DNA of 64,000 bases from an uncultured Fibrobacter sp. GTDB taxonomy: Bacteria > Fibrobacterota > Fibrobacteria > Fibrobacterales > Fibrobacteraceae. The position numbers and the translations under genes are program-made. The first letter of the stretch is position 1, and the number at the start of each line of letters is the position of its first letter. Where the stretch lies: contig CAKUWY010000017.1 of assembly GCA_934699585.1 (NCBI GenBank), positions 1-64,000 of the forward strand, written 5' to 3'. The notes beneath the pieces were generated by a model. The model did no database searches, was not told the DNA's origin, and was given only the letters and a program-made list of their open reading frames with translations. This document shows, piece after piece, positions 34,886 to 42,640 of the stretch.

Positions 34886-37159
34886 ATGCTTTTCAATTTC
34901 GACATGATCCAGGGCGTCTATGCCCGCATTCCCGCCCGCGTTGAAGCTGCCCGCAAGCAGCTCTCCCGTCCGCTCACCATCGCCGAAAAGATTATCTACA
35001 GCCACCTGATCGATGGCGCCGAGAACAGGACCTACGAACGCGGCAAGGATTTTGCCGAATTCCACCCCGACCGCGTTGCCATGCAGGACGCAACCGCCCA
35101 GATGGCCCTTCTCCAGTTCACCACCGCCGGCAAGTCCCGCGTGGCAGTGCCGAGCTCCGTGCACTGCGACCACTTGATTATCGCCCGGGTCGGTGTCGAA
35201 AAGGATCTCCCGCGCGCCAAGGAAGAAAGCAAGGAAGTTTACGATTTTCTCCAGTCCGTATCTGCCAAGTACGGCATTGACTGCTGGCTTCCGGGTGCAG
35301 GCATCATCCACCAGGTGGTGCTCGAAAACTACGCCTTCCCAGGCGGAATGATGATCGGTACCGACTCCCACACCGTGAACGCTGGTGGCCTCGGCATGCT
35401 CGCGATTGGCGTGGGCGGTGCAGACGCCGTGGACGCCATGGTCGGCCTCCCGTGGGAACTCAAGTACCCGAAGATGATCGGCGTGAAGCTCACCGGCAAG
35501 CTCCAGGGCTTTGCTACCGCCAAGGACATCATCCTCAAGCTCGCAGGCATCCTCACTGTTAAGGGTGGCACCAACGCCATCATCGAATACTTCGGCGAAG
35601 GCGCACGCAGCCTCTCTGCTACCGGCAAGGCAACGATTGCCAACATGGGTGCCGAAGTGGGCGCCACTTGCTCCACCTTCAGCTACGACGACTCCATGAG
35701 CCGCTACCTCAAGGTGACTGGCCGTGCCGACGTGGCCGCCGCTGCCGACAAGATTGCAGAACACCTCAAGGCCGACCCCGAAGTCGAAGCAAATCCGGAA
35801 AAGTATTTTGACCGCGTCGTCGAAATTGACCTGAGCACGCTCGTGCCGCACTTCAACGGCCCGTTCAGCCCGGACCGCGCCTACGCCGTGACCGACATGG
35901 CAGAATCCCTCAAGGCTACCGAAACGAAGCCGGAATCTACGCCGGTCGTAAGTGCCGCCCTCATCGGTTCTTGCACGAACTCCAGCTACGAAGACCTCTT
36001 CATGGCCGCGAACATGATCAAGCAGGCCCTCGCCAAGGGTCTTTCTCCGAAGTGCCCGCTCCTCATTAACCCGGGTTCCGAACAGGTGCGCTACACCGCC
36101 GAACGCGACGGCCTCATCGACTTGTTCAAGCAGTTCGGTGCAACGATTATGACGAACGCCTGCGGTCCTTGCATTGGCCGCTGGGATCGCGCCGGTGCCG
36201 ACAAGAAGGAACTCAACACCATCGTCCACAGCTTTAACCGCAACTTCGCCAAGCGCGCCGACGGTAACCCGAACACGCACGCCTTTGTGGCTAGCCCGCT
36301 CATGGCCGTGATCGCAGCCCTCTCTGGCGACATCCGCTTCAACCCGATGACCGACACCCTCGTGAATAGCGTTGGCAAGGCCGTGAAGCTCGATCCGCCG
36401 GAACAGTGCGAACTTCCGCCGAAGGGCTTCGAAGTCAAGGACGCCGGATACCAGGCTCCTGCCGAAGACGGTTCCAAGATTACCGTTTCTATCAACCCCG
36501 AAAGCAAGCGCCTCCAGGCTCTCGCTCCGTTCGGTGCTTGGGACGGCAAGGACATCGCTGGAGCCCCGATCCTCATCAAGGCCAAGGGCAAGTGCACTAC
36601 CGACCATATCTCCATGGCCGGTCCGTGGCTCAACTACCGCGGTCACCTCGAAAATATTTCGAACAACATGCTCATCGGCGCCGTGAACGCCTTCAATGGC
36701 GAAACCAACAAGGTTCTCGGCAACGACGGTGCATACAAGGAAGTCCCGGAACTCGCCAAGCAGTACAAGGCTGCAGGTGTGGGCTCCATCGTGATCGGTG
36801 ACGAAAACTACGGTGAAGGCTCCAGCCGCGAACACGCTGCCATGGAACCGCGCTTCCTCGGCGTGAAGGCCGTGATCGTGAAGAGCTTCGCCCGTATCCA
36901 CGAAACGAACCTCAAGAAGCAGGGCATGCTCGCCCTCACCTTCAAGAACGCTGCCGACTACGACAAGATCCAAGAACAGGATGTGTTCGATATCGTTGGT
37001 CTCACCAAGTTCGCTCCGGGTTCCGAATTCACGCTCGTCGCCCACCACAAGGATGGCTCCGTCGATAACATCGCCCTCAGCCACACCTACAACGAACAGC
37101 AGTGGGCATGGTTCAAGGCGGGTTCCGCACTGAACCTGATTCGCGCGAACAACAAGTGA
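34886..37159 (+). CDS. acn: Aconitate hydratase (mitochondrial-type)
   Basis: This 757-residue [4Fe-4S] enzyme interconverts citrate and isocitrate in the TCA cycle. Cluster ligands are the Cys in LIGSCTNSSYED near residue 361 and two in NACGPCIGRW near 425 and 428. The C-terminal swivel domain has GEGSSREHAAMEPR. It resembles mitochondrial ACO2 rather than AcnA/AcnB of enterics. Codon use is extremely biased, pointing to high expression. The long opposite-strand frame over it is a by-product of that bias. Confidence 0.96.
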   Translation: MLFNFDMIQGVYARIPARVEAARKQLSRPLTIAEKIIYSHLIDGAENRTYERGKDFAEFHPDRVAMQDATAQMALLQFTTAGKSRVAVPSSVHCDHLIIARVGVEKDLPRAKEESKEVYDFLQSVSAKYGIDCWLPGAGIIHQVVLENYAFPGGMMIGTDSHTVNAGGLGMLAIGVGGADAVDAMVGLPWELKYPKMIGVKLTGKLQGFATAKDIILKLAGILTVKGGTNAIIEYFGEGARSLSATGKATIANMGAEVGATCSTFSYDDSMSRYLKVTGRADVAAAADKIAEHLKADPEVEANPEKYFDRVVEIDLSTLVPHFNGPFSPDRAYAVTDMAESLKATETKPESTPVVSAALIGSCTNSSYEDLFMAANMIKQALAKGLSPKCPLLINPGSEQVRYTAERDGLIDLFKQFGATIMTNACGPCIGRWDRAGADKKELNTIVHSFNRNFAKRADGNPNTHAFVASPLMAVIAALSGDIRFNPMTDTLVNSVGKAVKLDPPEQCELPPKGFEVKDAGYQAPAEDGSKITVSINPESKRLQALAPFGAWDGKDIAGAPILIKAKGKCTTDHISMAGPWLNYRGHLENISNNMLIGAVNAFNGETNKVLGNDGAYKEVPELAKQYKAAGVGSIVIGDENYGEGSSREHAAMEPRFLGVKAVIVKSFARIHETNLKKQGMLALTFKNAADYDKIQEQDVFDIVGLTKFAPGSEFTLVAHHKDGSVDNIALSHTYNEQQWAWFKAGSALNLIRANNK

Positions 37160-37180
37160 CGATAAGGCGTAAGCCATATC

Positions 37181-37215
37181 GTCATCCTGTGTGACCGTTA
37201 GGGAGCGAAGGATCC
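37181..37215. repeat. Palindromic repeat, family A, minus orientation
   Basis: On the minus strand GGATCCTTCG and CAGGATGAC enclose a variable middle with ACGGTCACAC. It lies 22 bp after acn. Confidence 0.7.
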
Positions 37216-37230
37216 AGAAAGAAATTAGAG

Positions 37231-37258
37231 TGTCGGTCGCGAGGCCGACATTTTTTTC
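37231..37258 (+). terminator. Rho-independent terminator after acn
   Basis: TGTCGGTC and GGCCGACA pair around a GCGA tetraloop and are followed by seven T. Confidence 0.88.
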
Positions 37259-37298
37259 TTGCCTTTTTCTAAATTTGGCGCCGAAAAAGGACTTTGCG

Positions 37299-38651
37299 AT
37301 GAACTTCAACAATTGGCAAGAAATATACGAGAATATGACTCCCGAAATGAAGGAACAGGCCATGCGTATGGCCAAGGCCAAAGTCAAAGAAAAGGTGATG
37401 CACTGGATTTCACAGCCGGTGCTCATCGTGGTGGCTCTGGTCCTCGGGGCCATTGTCGGGGCCCTTTGCGCCTTTTTCGGGTCTATCCTGCAGAATGTCA
37501 GCGATATTCGCGACGCCCACCCGCTTTACTGGATTCCTGGGCTGGCCCTGGCAGGCCTTGCCATCGTATTCACCTACAAAAAACTTGGCAACGGCTCCGA
37601 ACGAGGCATGGGAATCATCTTTGACGTAGCCCACGGAAAAGAAAAAGAAATTCCCCTGCGCCTGATCCCGCTTATTATGGCAACCACTTGGGTTACCCAC
37701 CTCTTTGGCGGTAGTTCCGGCCGCGAAGGCGTGGCCATGCAAATCGGGGCGACCCTCGGGCACAACATGAGTTCCAAGATTCATGTGGAAAACGCTCCCC
37801 GCATTCTGCTTGTGGCAGGTATAGCGGCCGGATTTGCAGGGCTTTTCCAGACCCCTATGGCGGCCATCGCCCTTTCCCTCGAAATCCTGCTGGCCGGTCA
37901 TCTGGAGATGGCGGCGCTGCTCCCGGCGGTGGCGGCGGCAGTCAGCGCCTACAAGGTTTCCGAGATGATCGGCTACGAAAAGTTCACTGTGAGCCTGAAC
38001 AGTTTTTCGCCGGACTGGACCGTGTCAAGCCTGTTTTATGGAGAAAACGGGCTTGACATCTACTTTATCCTGAAACTCGCTCTGCTGGGCGTTCTCTTTG
38101 GAATTGTAGGCGGCGGTTTTGCCAAACTACTGAAGTTTTCCAGAAAGTTCTTTGCAGAAAAGTTCCCGAACCCCCTCAAGCGAGTCGCCATCATGGGTAT
38201 CGTGCTGAGCGCTTTGCTGCTCTTGCTCTGGCAGGGCCGCTACTCCGGCCTGGGCACGAACCTCACCGACATCTGCTTCGGCAATCCAGGAACGGCAACT
38301 GCCAGTGCCGCTGGAATTTTCGGGTGGGATTGGCTCTTCAAGATGGTACTCACCATCGTGACACTTTCGGTGGGTTTCCAGGGCGGCGAAGTCACCCCGC
38401 TGTTCACCATCGGCGCCACCTTCGGAGCGGTAATCGCTACCATCGTGGGCGTGCCCTTCCCCCTTGCTGCGGCTCTCGGCTACGCGGCAGTCTTTGGCGG
38501 AGCCACCAACACGCTTTTTGCCCCCATCCTGGTTGGGGCCGAAATTTTCGGTTTTGACACCCTCCCCGCCTTCTTTACCGTGTGTACGCTGGCCTATGCC
38601 TGCAACGGCGGGCAGTCTATCTACGCCCAAAAGAAAATCCGGCTCAAGTAA
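37299..38651 (+). CDS. CLC-family chloride/fluoride channel or antiporter
   Basis: This 450-residue membrane protein has ten or more helices and the CLC signatures GGSSGREGVAMQIGA (gating Glu), AAGFAGLFQTPMAAIALSLE and GFQGGEVTPLFTIGATFG. The last two resemble the fluoride-exporting CLC-F group more than EcClcA, and the usual GSGIP chloride motif is not present in its standard form. Fluoride export is therefore a reasonable guess. ATG 37299 follows AAGG by 8 bases; the frame extends 36 codons upstream across the acn terminator and is not used. Confidence 0.85.
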   Translation: MNFNNWQEIYENMTPEMKEQAMRMAKAKVKEKVMHWISQPVLIVVALVLGAIVGALCAFFGSILQNVSDIRDAHPLYWIPGLALAGLAIVFTYKKLGNGSERGMGIIFDVAHGKEKEIPLRLIPLIMATTWVTHLFGGSSGREGVAMQIGATLGHNMSSKIHVENAPRILLVAGIAAGFAGLFQTPMAAIALSLEILLAGHLEMAALLPAVAAAVSAYKVSEMIGYEKFTVSLNSFSPDWTVSSLFYGENGLDIYFILKLALLGVLFGIVGGGFAKLLKFSRKFFAEKFPNPLKRVAIMGIVLSALLLLLWQGRYSGLGTNLTDICFGNPGTATASAAGIFGWDWLFKMVLTIVTLSVGFQGGEVTPLFTIGATFGAVIATIVGVPFPLAAALGYAAVFGGATNTLFAPILVGAEIFGFDTLPAFFTVCTLAYACNGGQSIYAQKKIRLK

Positions 38652-38662
38652 GCCGGACTTTC
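38638..38662 (+). terminator. Possible terminator overlapping the CLC stop codon
   Basis: TCCGGCT and AGCCGGA form a seven-pair stem with a six-base loop that contains the TAA stop. The T-run after it is short, and the convergent gene ends 24 bp away. Confidence 0.35.
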
Positions 38663-38686
38663 AAGCTCCAGACTTGACGAATCAAA

Positions 38687-39862
38687 TCACTTTCCGGTCG
38701 CGAAGGTTTCCTGTATTTTCAAAGCCGACAACTTGGAAATAGCCTTCACGTGAGCGGTTTCGGCATCGCGGCCCACGCCCTGGGGCAGCTCCACCAGTTC
38801 CTTGCTTGCACAGCTGAACTTCACCGTTGCCCGTGAGGTGGTAAGGGTCTTTGCGGAATTGTCCTTGTCACTGAATTCCAGCGTAACGGAAAGTTCCGGT
38901 AGCCCGGCCTGGTTGGCAATGGTAAGACCCGCATCCGTCAAAAATTTCTGAAGAGCCCCACATTCGGCGGCAGTTCCCTTGCAAGAGAGGCGGTAAGCCA
39001 CACCTGTCTTTTTTGCGCCATAGGTCACGTTCACGTTCTGGAGTGCCGACTGCCGCACAAACTTGAAATTCATGTCGGCATGGACGGTCACATCGCCGCT
39101 GGGCTTAAGATTCTTGATTTTTTTCAAGTTGAAATTCACCACGCCCTTGGCATCCGTCTTGGCCACGGCCACATTCTTGCCATCCTGGGTCAAGGCCACA
39201 GGGAAATTGGCGATAGGGCCTGCAAAATCGGACACTACTACACGCAAACTGCCGTCTTTTTCTTCGGTTTCAAGTTTCACTGTCTGCATTGACGAAATCA
39301 AGAATTCCGTCAGCTCTCCCATGGTGGTTTCCAGCTGCAACTCCTTAGGAACGGCCTGCACAAAGGAAAGGGCATCCAGCTGGTCGTTATACTGACCCGC
39401 CAGCTTTTCCAGTTGGATCATGTCCGCTTCCATCTTGCGATAATCACGGTCCAGCATGTCCAGGCGAATCAGGGAATCCTTGGACTTCATCTGGACCTTT
39501 ATCTGGTTCAAGTCCAACAAAATCTTGGAGGCCAACTGGTCCAAATCCACCGTTACCGTGGACTGGAACATGCCATTCTGTTTAGGGCCTGGTTGAATTT
39601 TGGCTCCTTTCAGCAGAACATTCGTAGAAACGGTCTTTTTGCTGTCCATGGTCTTCTCGATAGAACCGTCCGCCTTTTCCGAGACGCGGGTTTCCATCTT
39701 GGAATCCACCTTGGCGCCAATCTGCATGGCCGCTCCTTCCAGGGCCTTCTTGTCGGCATCCTTCTGGGACACGTTAGAGGTGGCGGTATAGGAGACCAGG
39801 TTAGCGGCAAAGGAAAGAGAGGCCGTCAACATCAGGGTAAAAATAACCTTCAATATATCCAT
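38687..39862 (-). CDS. Secreted LPP20-like protein of unknown function
   Basis: This 391-residue protein has a cleavable signal peptide (LMLTASLSFA) without a lipobox. Residues 20-160 resemble LPP20-type domains: KDADKKALEGAAMQIGAKV, then a Lys/Asp-rich stretch. A coiled-coil-like segment (RKMEADMIQLEKLAGQYNDQL) and an immunoglobulin-like strand set follow. The C-terminal third repeats a similar fold (TSRATVKFSC, RDAETAHVKAISKLSALKI). It is the last gene of the envelope operon running from 48.1 kb. No function can be assigned. Confidence 0.7.
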   Translation of the reverse strand: MDILKVIFTLMLTASLSFAANLVSYTATSNVSQKDADKKALEGAAMQIGAKVDSKMETRVSEKADGSIEKTMDSKKTVSTNVLLKGAKIQPGPKQNGMFQSTVTVDLDQLASKILLDLNQIKVQMKSKDSLIRLDMLDRDYRKMEADMIQLEKLAGQYNDQLDALSFVQAVPKELQLETTMGELTEFLISSMQTVKLETEEKDGSLRVVVSDFAGPIANFPVALTQDGKNVAVAKTDAKGVVNFNLKKIKNLKPSGDVTVHADMNFKFVRQSALQNVNVTYGAKKTGVAYRLSCKGTAAECGALQKFLTDAGLTIANQAGLPELSVTLEFSDKDNSAKTLTTSRATVKFSCASKELVELPQGVGRDAETAHVKAISKLSALKIQETFATGK

Positions 39863-39885
39863 ATTCTATCTCTGGGTTAAGAGGT

Positions 39886-39958
39886 TAGGATTTAGGATCT
39901 AGGGGCTAGGATCTAGGATTTAGTTCTAATCTCTAGATCCTAGTCTCTAGCCCCTACA
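39886..39958. repeat. Degenerate TTAGGATCTAGG-type repeat tract
   Basis: GGATTTAGG, GGATCTAGG and GGGGCTAGG words alternate, then turn into the reverse complement (ATCCTAGTCTCTAGCCCC). The tract can fold on itself. It fills the gap between two lipoprotein-cluster genes. Confidence 0.65.
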
Positions 39959-39961
39959 ATT

Positions 39962-40933
39962 CTATTGGATTTCCATAATAATCAACTTCTTGGTGATATT
40001 CTGCTTGCGGACCTTGGCAAGGCCTGAAAGGGATTCTACGAATTCACCATAAACCATCTGTGCATCCTCGTACTTGTCGGGATCCACATAGACCATCAAG
40101 TCGTAGGTGTTACGGCTCATGGAAACCACCTGCATCTTATTGAACTTTTTGCGGACCTGCAGGGAGACGATATTGGAAATCTCTTCGGCCTGATCGTCGG
40201 TGAATTCCCCGGTCAGGTGGGCCACCACCTTGTATTGCACGCCCTTTTCCAGTTCGGCGGCTATGCGGTCACGAATCTTGTTTTCAAGACTTACGATAGC
40301 CTGCTCCATAGCCCGCTGCACCAAGGCCCGCTGGGAATCGTCGCCATTGTTCGGCAAGCGCACGGATTCACTGGCCAACAGGTTCGCCGTAGAGGCCTCG
40401 CTGGCATTCAGGTCGATAACGATGTCCTTTTCCTGGATGCTCCCGGCATAAGTGATGTTGATGTCCGCACCTACAGAAAGCCCCGCCACATAGGAAAGGT
40501 CCTCGTCGTTTCCGGCGATGTCGTTCTGGAGTTGCACCACCTCGTCCAACTGGGCCTGACTTTCAAGACTTACAACGGTATAGCCCCGGCTGGTCAGGTA
40601 GGCGTTAATCACTTCCATGGCGGTTTTTGCCAGAGGATTCCGTCGAATCACGTCGATAGAACCAGCCATCTTGCCGGATATGGCCGGAGAAACAAGGACG
40701 GTAGGCGTTGTCTTGAAGGTAGCATTGGAAACCTGAATGGAAGGTGCAGCCGCAGGTTCTGCCACTGCGGTCTCTGCAGAAGCAGAAGACTTAGGATAGT
40801 TTGCCGCTTCCTGGTTCAGGTCTGCATAGCCCTGCTTGGCGCGGGCTCGGGCAGGGTCATTATCTACGGGAAAGTTGCTGGCGCAGGCCGCAAGGAGTGC
40901 CGCAGAAATCGAAATGAACAACAGTTTTTTCAT
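39962..40933 (-). CDS. Lipoprotein of unknown function (DUF6175/CsgG-like)
   Basis: This 323-residue lipoprotein has the signal KKLLFISISAALLAACAS. A Pro/Ala/Glu linker is followed by a domain with TAMEVINAYLTSRGYTVVSLESQ and VGADINITYAG, which resembles CsgG-type secreted domains. A C-terminal domain follows (DDQAEEISNIVSLQVRKKF, TYDLMVYVDP). The pairing with an LPP20-like protein downstream suggests a shared envelope function. Family assignment is from recall of general features and is tentative. Confidence 0.65.
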   Translation of the reverse strand: MKKLLFISISAALLAACASNFPVDNDPARARAKQGYADLNQEAANYPKSSASAETAVAEPAAAPSIQVSNATFKTTPTVLVSPAISGKMAGSIDVIRRNPLAKTAMEVINAYLTSRGYTVVSLESQAQLDEVVQLQNDIAGNDEDLSYVAGLSVGADINITYAGSIQEKDIVIDLNASEASTANLLASESVRLPNNGDDSQRALVQRAMEQAIVSLENKIRDRIAAELEKGVQYKVVAHLTGEFTDDQAEEISNIVSLQVRKKFNKMQVVSMSRNTYDLMVYVDPDKYEDAQMVYGEFVESLSGLAKVRKQNITKKLIIMEIQ

Positions 40934-41018
40934 ATTTTTCTTCCTTCTTTTTTAATTTCTCATTTACTGAACGCTATGGAGCAATTATCAAGATACTCGG
41001 ATTACGTCTCTAGCACAC

Positions 41019-41057
41019 ACCTCAAAGCACCTATGGTGCGACCTCACACCTCATACC
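41019..41057. repeat. Hairpin repeat, family B
   Basis: CCTCAAAG, hairpin GCACC-TAT-GGTGC, then GACCTCACACCTCATACC. It lies between the FecR gene and the next operon member; the gap is 126 bp. Confidence 0.75.
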
Positions 41058-41059
41058 TT

Positions 41060-42601
41060 TTACTCATGCGTTATGCCTCCGCTCTGTTTTAGGCGTTCAT
41101 ATTCCTGGTCAGGCGGCACAATGGAATTTCTGGCCTTTCCACCGGGGTGGTTAGCCACCATGCAGTAAACTTCGTAGGTCTTTTTCGCTCTGAAATTCTT
41201 GCCGTTCTTGAGGGTCGCTACCACCTCGAAATCCGCAATCTTGTTACGTTCGATGGTCAAAGGCACCTCGTAGGCAAGGCTTGTCAAATCATTTGCATCG
41301 AATGTCTTGAAAGGCTTGCCGTTACGCAGCACCGTCAGGGACTTCAACTCGCCCAAATCGCCCTCGGTAATCCCGGCCAAGTTAAACTTCAAATTGGTAG
41401 AGAGCTCCGTTGCGGGCAAGTCCAAATGGACCCGCTCATTGCGGCCGCCAGCCACAGAAACCTTGAGATTCAGGTTCTTGCCCTCGACAGTAGCGTTCGT
41501 GTCATTTTCGGCAGGCTTGGCCGCCGTCGTATCAGCCGCAGGCTCCGTGTCTCCCAAAGCGGGCATAGGAACGTATTCTGTGACCCACATATAGCAGGGC
41601 AGTTCCACGTCGCCGTCACTACAGCCCACCAGGAACCTCTTGGTACCGTAGGCGGAATCCCCCCAGGTGAGGGTTTTCTGGTAAATGCCGTTTTCGGGAA
41701 CGGTATCGCGCTCACCCCACACCGTCACAATAGTTCCTGGAGTCACACGGGCCTGCAACATTACGCTGGGCACAAAAACACTGTCGGCAATAGCCGTAGC
41801 CTTGAACTGCAGATTCTTTTCAAAGTTCCGCTGGCGTTCACCATAGGACTTGTCGAAGGTGTTCATGGACTTTTCAAGAATTTCCGTATTCAGGGCGGCA
41901 CCGCCATCTTCGGCCTTGGCGATGGAATCGATGGCTACTGCCAGGGCTTCCGTACCCGAAGATTCCAGCTTCAGCACCTTGGAATCCCCCTGATCATCCA
42001 CCAAAATCGTCTGGTTCTTGACGATAGATGTCGCTTTACCCTTGGGCGTGGTCACTTCCACCTTACCCTCTTTCAAGGAGGCCACCGTCTTGCCCTGGAC
42101 CTTCCCCACAAAACCTGCCGTACCGCGAATAGCCACCGTAGCCGTCCCCGTCTTGAAGTAGATTTCCGCCTGTTCCTGTTTCTGGATGTCGAAATGGACC
42201 TTGCCGGAATGAACGTCCAAAAAAATGAGTTTCTTCTCGTTGTCCTGGAGTTCTGCACGGAAGGTGACATTGGAACTTTCGGGAACCCTAAGGGCCGAAC
42301 CGTCGGTCATGTTCACAATCAGTTCCGATTCTAGGGCTGTTCGCACGTGATCGTTTTCCACCACAGTTTTACCAACCCTGAGTTGCGTCCAGGAATCAGA
42401 CTTTTCCCGTTCCACCGTGCCGATGACGCTACGGACCTTCGCCTTCAAGAGAGCTTTTTCGGGAACAGCTTCTTCAACAGGAGCATTTGCCGCCACGTCC
42501 TTGGGAGCGGGCTTCGGCGCCGACTCGTCCTTACAGGCCGTAAGGGCGAGAGCCGCAAGCAAAAATGCAAATAAAAACTTTATCCCTTTCATCATGTCCA
42601 T
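41060..42601 (-). CDS. FecR-domain lipoprotein
   Basis: This protein of about 513 residues has a lipoprotein signal (FLFAFLLAALALTAC). Residues 55-215 form a FecR-like domain with VIGTVEREKSDSWTQLRVG, VRTALESELIVNMTDGSALR, GKVHFDI and TATVAIRGTAGFVG. The C-terminal half has repeated Ig-like strands (GRNERVHLDLPATELS). FecR domains here act as structural or sensing modules; no sigma factor is adjacent. ATG 42601 is used, but ATG 42592 begins a neater signal peptide and may be the true start. Confidence 0.82.
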   Translation of the reverse strand: MDMMKGIKFLFAFLLAALALTACKDESAPKPAPKDVAANAPVEEAVPEKALLKAKVRSVIGTVEREKSDSWTQLRVGKTVVENDHVRTALESELIVNMTDGSALRVPESSNVTFRAELQDNEKKLIFLDVHSGKVHFDIQKQEQAEIYFKTGTATVAIRGTAGFVGKVQGKTVASLKEGKVEVTTPKGKATSIVKNQTILVDDQGDSKVLKLESSGTEALAVAIDSIAKAEDGGAALNTEILEKSMNTFDKSYGERQRNFEKNLQFKATAIADSVFVPSVMLQARVTPGTIVTVWGERDTVPENGIYQKTLTWGDSAYGTKRFLVGCSDGDVELPCYMWVTEYVPMPALGDTEPAADTTAAKPAENDTNATVEGKNLNLKVSVAGGRNERVHLDLPATELSTNLKFNLAGITEGDLGELKSLTVLRNGKPFKTFDANDLTSLAYEVPLTIERNKIADFEVVATLKNGKNFRAKKTYEVYCMVANHPGGKARNSIVPPDQEYERLKQSGGITHE

Positions 42602-42640
42602 CAATTCAAAAAAATATGTTTACACATCAATTCACAGAAA

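Noticed and set aside
37191..37298. Extra 36 codons at the CLC gene start
   Set aside because: This stretch contains the aconitase terminator and a repeat; AAGG is well placed for ATG 37299.
34880..37453. 857-codon open frame on the minus strand over aconitase
   Set aside because: It mirrors a gene with extreme C/G-ending codon bias, has low-complexity His/Val/Gly-rich translation and no family features. The plus-strand aconitase is unambiguous.
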